Source: Blastopirellula marina (GTDB lineage Bacteria; Planctomycetota; Planctomycetia; Pirellulales; Pirellulaceae). Taken from it: a stretch of 64,000 nt of DNA. Below the pieces are notes generated by a model that did no database searches, had not been told where the DNA came from, and saw nothing but the letters and a program-made list of their open reading frames with translations. The stretch covers positions 1-64,000 of the forward strand of contig NZ_PUHY01000014.1 of assembly GCF_002967765.1 (NCBI RefSeq). The letters run 5' to 3'. Made by a program: the position numbers and the translations under genes. Of this stretch, positions 61,202 to 64,000 are shown piece by piece (the first letter of the stretch is position 1; every line of letters begins with the position of its first letter).

Positions 61202-61603
61202 ATGTCAGCGGTAACGCTCATCCTGAGCTAAAGGAACGAATGCCGTTGCATTGCGATAATCGTCACCGCTGTTACTGGTCGCAGATCGATTCCAGGCATA
61301 CCAGTAGATCTAAATCCACCGGGAGACTTTTGCTAACTGCGAGAACCGGAAGAATCGTCAAAGAGAGTGCAGCCGCGAGAATCGCACTGAATAACCGTTA
61401 GAATCGGTTTATCTGTTGCTAGCGATGCTGACGATTTTCCCCGCGCGAATGAGAAATCGCTTATGATCGTCCCAAACATTCCGCTCAAACGGACGGATTA
61501 ACGTCTATCTTCTGGCTATTGTTTAGCCAAAACTGTGAGATATTTACAGAGTCTTAACCAGTGTGCGGCATCTCACAATTGCTACTCAAAACGATTGTAT
61601 CGG
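61202..61603. other. Upstream region of the porin gene
   Basis: 402 bp between the porin start and the SulP stop, both on the minus strand. It holds the porin promoter and 5' leader. Apart from the candidate Pho box at 61543, no gene or repeat is recognised. Confidence 0.4.
61543..61558. promoter_or_regulatory. Candidate Pho box upstream of the porin gene
   Basis: TTTACAGAGTCTTAAC is identical at 14 of 16 positions to the sequence upstream of phoU (51535). It lies 357 bp before the porin start. On the plus strand it reads in the same direction as at phoU, but here it is opposite to the gene. That weakens the case. Confidence 0.35.
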
Positions 61604-63328
61604 CTATGACGCAATTGCCCCCGATTTGACTGGGATCGTCTTCCCCGAAGTCAGGCCACTACGCGCGTGGGGGGAGGGAACTCCGTTTGTACCGCGGATA
61701 TCAACTTCCTTTTGAAACTTGCCGTGCAGCAGGTTCCAATCAATCGTCAGTTCACCTCCCGACTTCTCGTGTTGCTTGGCCCAGTCAATCAAGGTCTCGA
61801 AACACGCGTGGTCGATGTAGGAAAGATTCGTCAGATCAACATGCAAAGCAACGTCCTCCGGAATCTCTTCCAGTCGGGCTGCCAGAACCGGCAACCTCAA
61901 GAAGGTGGCGGCACCGTTCAAGCTGAGTTCGGCAGTACTCTCTTCATCATTCACCACTAAGTCGGCCTCAAATCGTGTGAACGTCACCAGCAACTTCACA
62001 GCCGACAGGACAATCCCAGCGACAACCCCGACCAGCAGGTCGAAACTGACAATCAACGCGACCGTCGTCGCATAGATGGCGAATTCAGACCAGCTTGTCT
62101 TGTAGAGCTCTTTGATTTGCTTGATGTTCAGCAACTTGAAGCCGGTGAATACTAACAAGGCGCCCAAAGCCGCTTTGGGAACCATCGTCAAGATGGAAGG
62201 AAGCAGCACAATGAACAGCAGCAGCCAGGCCCCATGCATAATGGTAGCGCCTCGCGTCTGACCGCCGGCATTAACATTGGCCGAACTACGAACAATCACG
62301 CCAGTCATTGGCAACGCACCAACCAAACCGCACAGAACGTTGCCGATGCCTTGGGCGGTTAGTTCCTTGTCATGATTGGTCTTGTGCCCTTGCTTCATTT
62401 TGTCGATCGCCGTCGCACACAACAAAGTCTCGGCACTGGCGACCAGGGCGATCACCAGGGCCGAGATGTACAACGAAGAATCAGTTAAGATCGCCTTCCA
62501 CTCCGGCGTTGAATTGAGCAGCGAAACCTCTTCCAGGAGATTCTGCGGGACATTTAACTGCTTGAGTGGAAAATTCCAAACGAGCGCGACGATCGTTGCC
62601 ATAACGATCCCCAGCAAAGCAGCGGGAATCAATTGCATCTTCTTCGGTGCGAGCGATTGCCAGAGCAGCATTGTGACGATGGTCACCATCCCAATAGCCG
62701 CGGCCAAGTGATGGACGTGACCGGCTTCCTCTGGCGTGAAGCACTTCCAAATCGCTTCAGGAATCGTGGCCATGTACTGCAACCCACCATGAGCTTTATG
62801 ACCGTGCCATAACGCTTCGTGGTCCAGCATTACATGGAATTGGCTGACCATGATCAGCACTCCGATCCCAGCTAACATTCCATTAATCACAGCGGGTGAT
62901 ACCGCTTGAAACCAACGTCCAATCATCAATCGTCCGGCAACGATCTGTATGACGCCAGCCAAGAGAACGGCAAAGCCGAGTGCGGCCAAGGAGTAGGTGA
63001 CCGCACTTGATTCAGCGCCGGCTTCCGGGCCTGAGTAGAGCGTGAGAAACTTTGCTCTCTGGTTGGCCAGAATGTCGGCGACAATGACGAACAAGCCAGC
63101 CGCCGGGCCGCTGACTTGTAAGGGAGATCCCGAAAAGAACCCGACAACCAAGCCACCAATGATTCCCGTAATCAGAGCCCGAGCAGGGTTTACGCCCACC
63201 GCCACCGCGATTCCGATACAAAGCGGAAGTGCGACGAGGAAGACAACGATCGAGGAAACAAAGTCTTTCCGAAAGGCACCAGAGAAGTAACTCGTTGCCG
63301 TTCCATTTGACGATTCGTTCGATCTCAT
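61604..63328 (-). CDS. SulP-family anion transporter with STAS domain
   Basis: 574 residues. About 10-12 membrane helices (VVFLVALPLCIGIAVAVG, GIIGGLVVGFFSGSPLQVSGPAAGLFVIVADIL, with the SulP signature), then a C-terminal STAS domain (about 460-555: VALHVDLTNLSYIDHACFETLIDWA). SulP proteins carry sulfate, bicarbonate or other anions. The gene begins 30 bp after the carbonic anhydrase stop, a pairing that points to bicarbonate uptake of the BicA type. The ATG at 63328 is used because the longer frame from 63490 would overlap the anhydrase. Confidence 0.9.
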   Translation of the reverse strand: MRSNESSNGTATSYFSGAFRKDFVSSIVVFLVALPLCIGIAVAVGVNPARALITGIIGGLVVGFFSGSPLQVSGPAAGLFVIVADILANQRAKFLTLYSGPEAGAESSAVTYSLAALGFAVLLAGVIQIVAGRLMIGRWFQAVSPAVINGMLAGIGVLIMVSQFHVMLDHEALWHGHKAHGGLQYMATIPEAIWKCFTPEEAGHVHHLAAAIGMVTIVTMLLWQSLAPKKMQLIPAALLGIVMATIVALVWNFPLKQLNVPQNLLEEVSLLNSTPEWKAILTDSSLYISALVIALVASAETLLCATAIDKMKQGHKTNHDKELTAQGIGNVLCGLVGALPMTGVIVRSSANVNAGGQTRGATIMHGAWLLLFIVLLPSILTMVPKAALGALLVFTGFKLLNIKQIKELYKTSWSEFAIYATTVALIVSFDLLVGVVAGIVLSAVKLLVTFTRFEADLVVNDEESTAELSLNGAATFLRLPVLAARLEEIPEDVALHVDLTNLSYIDHACFETLIDWAKQHEKSGGELTIDWNLLHGKFQKEVDIRGTNGVPSPHARSGLTSGKTIPVKSGAIAS

Positions 63329-63357
63329 GGCTTGGTATCCGTTAATGAAGGATGAGG

Positions 63358-63972
63358 CTAAACGGTGCAGCTTGCCGGACTGTTGAATCGATCTGTTTCG
63401 GGCGATAGCACGTCGACCGTTCCTGACTCGAAGTCGTACAGCCATCCCTTCAGCTTCAGTCGTCGAGCTTCCACGGCATCGGCGACACAAGGGAAGGTCA
63501 TCAGGTTACGGAGTTGTAAGCGAATGTTCGCCCGAATCACCTGAGTCAAGCGATCAGCATCTTGATCGAGGGGGGAAGCTTTCAAGGCATGGTCAGCCGT
63601 GGCGACCCACTTACTCACATTCGGAAGCGATGAAGTCGATTCCGGATTGAGAAGTCCGGACATCGCGCCACACCTTGTGTGGCCACAAATAATGATCTGG
63701 GGTACGCGCAGCGCTTTGACCGCGTATTCGATCGTGGCTGCAATCCCCAGGTCTGCTTCTCCATGACGACCGACAATGTTGCCGGCATTGCGAATTACAA
63801 ATAGCTCGCCCGGTTGGCAGTCCGTCAGCAGCGCCGGATCGACCCGGGAATCGCTGCATGTGATAAGCAACGCATCTGGCTGCTGTCCGTTCGCCAGTTG
63901 CTCGAATCTGCTCCGTAGCTCTGGGTGCTTTCGCTGTTGAAAACGGGTTACGCCTGCAAATAGATCTCGCAT
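63358..63972 (-). CDS. Beta-carbonic anhydrase
   Basis: 204 residues, complete. Zinc ligands C39 (CSDSR, with D41 and R43 as the catalytic dyad), H98 and C101 (GHTRCGAM) are all present. It interconverts CO2 and bicarbonate. It is the first gene of a two-gene operon with the SulP transporter; the pair probably handles bicarbonate at the membrane. No signal peptide, so cytoplasmic. The ATG at 63972 is the natural start. Confidence 0.95.
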   Translation of the reverse strand: MRDLFAGVTRFQQRKHPELRSRFEQLANGQQPDALLITCSDSRVDPALLTDCQPGELFVIRNAGNIVGRHGEADLGIAATIEYAVKALRVPQIIICGHTRCGAMSGLLNPESTSSLPNVSKWVATADHALKASPLDQDADRLTQVIRANIRLQLRNLMTFPCVADAVEARRLKLKGWLYDFESGTVDVLSPETDRFNSPASCTV

Positions 63973-64000
63973 AAAACCGATATACCTTCTCTGTTGATTC

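Overview
The window looks like the chromosome of a planctomycete, most likely of the Pirellulales (Blastopirellula/Bremerella/Rhodopirellula type). The evidence is two DUF1559 proteins with pilin-like N-termini and H-x9-DG C-termini, a secreted protein with the LExRxLLA-type planctomycete extracellular signature, two DUF1549/DUF1553 (PSCyt2/PSD1) proteins, two DUF1501 proteins, a planctomycete cytochrome fused to WD40 repeats, and many short secreted proteins. The genus is inferred from family content only.

Layout. 1-4.4 kb: the 5' part of a large PPC-repeat surface protein, a decayed IS3-family element and a DUF1559 protein. 4.4-21.1 kb: two divergently transcribed sets of secreted proteins around an intergenic hub at 15.1-15.7 kb. 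The minus set is DNRLRE, DUF1501, PPC, DUF1549/1553, cytochrome-WD40-coiled coil, PQQ propeller. The plus set is thioredoxin-like, DUF1549/1553, DUF1501, WD40. The two sets share three family types, so they look like related envelope systems.

21.1-39.1 kb is an accessory region. It holds IS remnants (a clear IS110 and a doubtful IS630), a VOC-fold protein, a 32-repeat CRISPR array, a complete type I-C cas operon (cas3-cas5-cas8c-cas7-cas4-cas1-cas2, minus strand), the first 56 codons of a type I restriction hsdM gene, an unknown protein, an excisionase-like HTH protein and a tyrosine recombinase that points at an intact tRNA-Ser(GCU). Two details come straight from the bases. Two neighbouring spacers overlap by 13 nt in a way that exposes a TTC PAM, and cas8c contains an in-frame GTG with a strong Shine-Dalgarno at the place expected for the Cas11c small subunit.

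39-64 kb looks like ordinary chromosome: an M28 peptidase with PDZ domains, a PAS-AraC regulator facing a DUF1559/lipoprotein pair, an iron-sulfur cryptochrome/photolyase-like protein, an OGFr-domain protein, ApbE, a Tat-exported Gfo/Idh/MocA oxidoreductase, a PhoR-PhoU-PhoB-like phosphate cluster, pyruvate carboxylase with biotin ligase, a SpoU rRNA methyltransferase, a cysteine-rich lipoprotein, an OprP/O-like porin, and a SulP transporter paired with a beta-carbonic anhydrase. A 16-bp motif (TTTACA-N2-GTCTTAAC) occurs both between phoR and phoU and upstream of the porin, and is proposed as a Pho box.

All calls come from reading the sequence and recalling family motifs; no database search was run.
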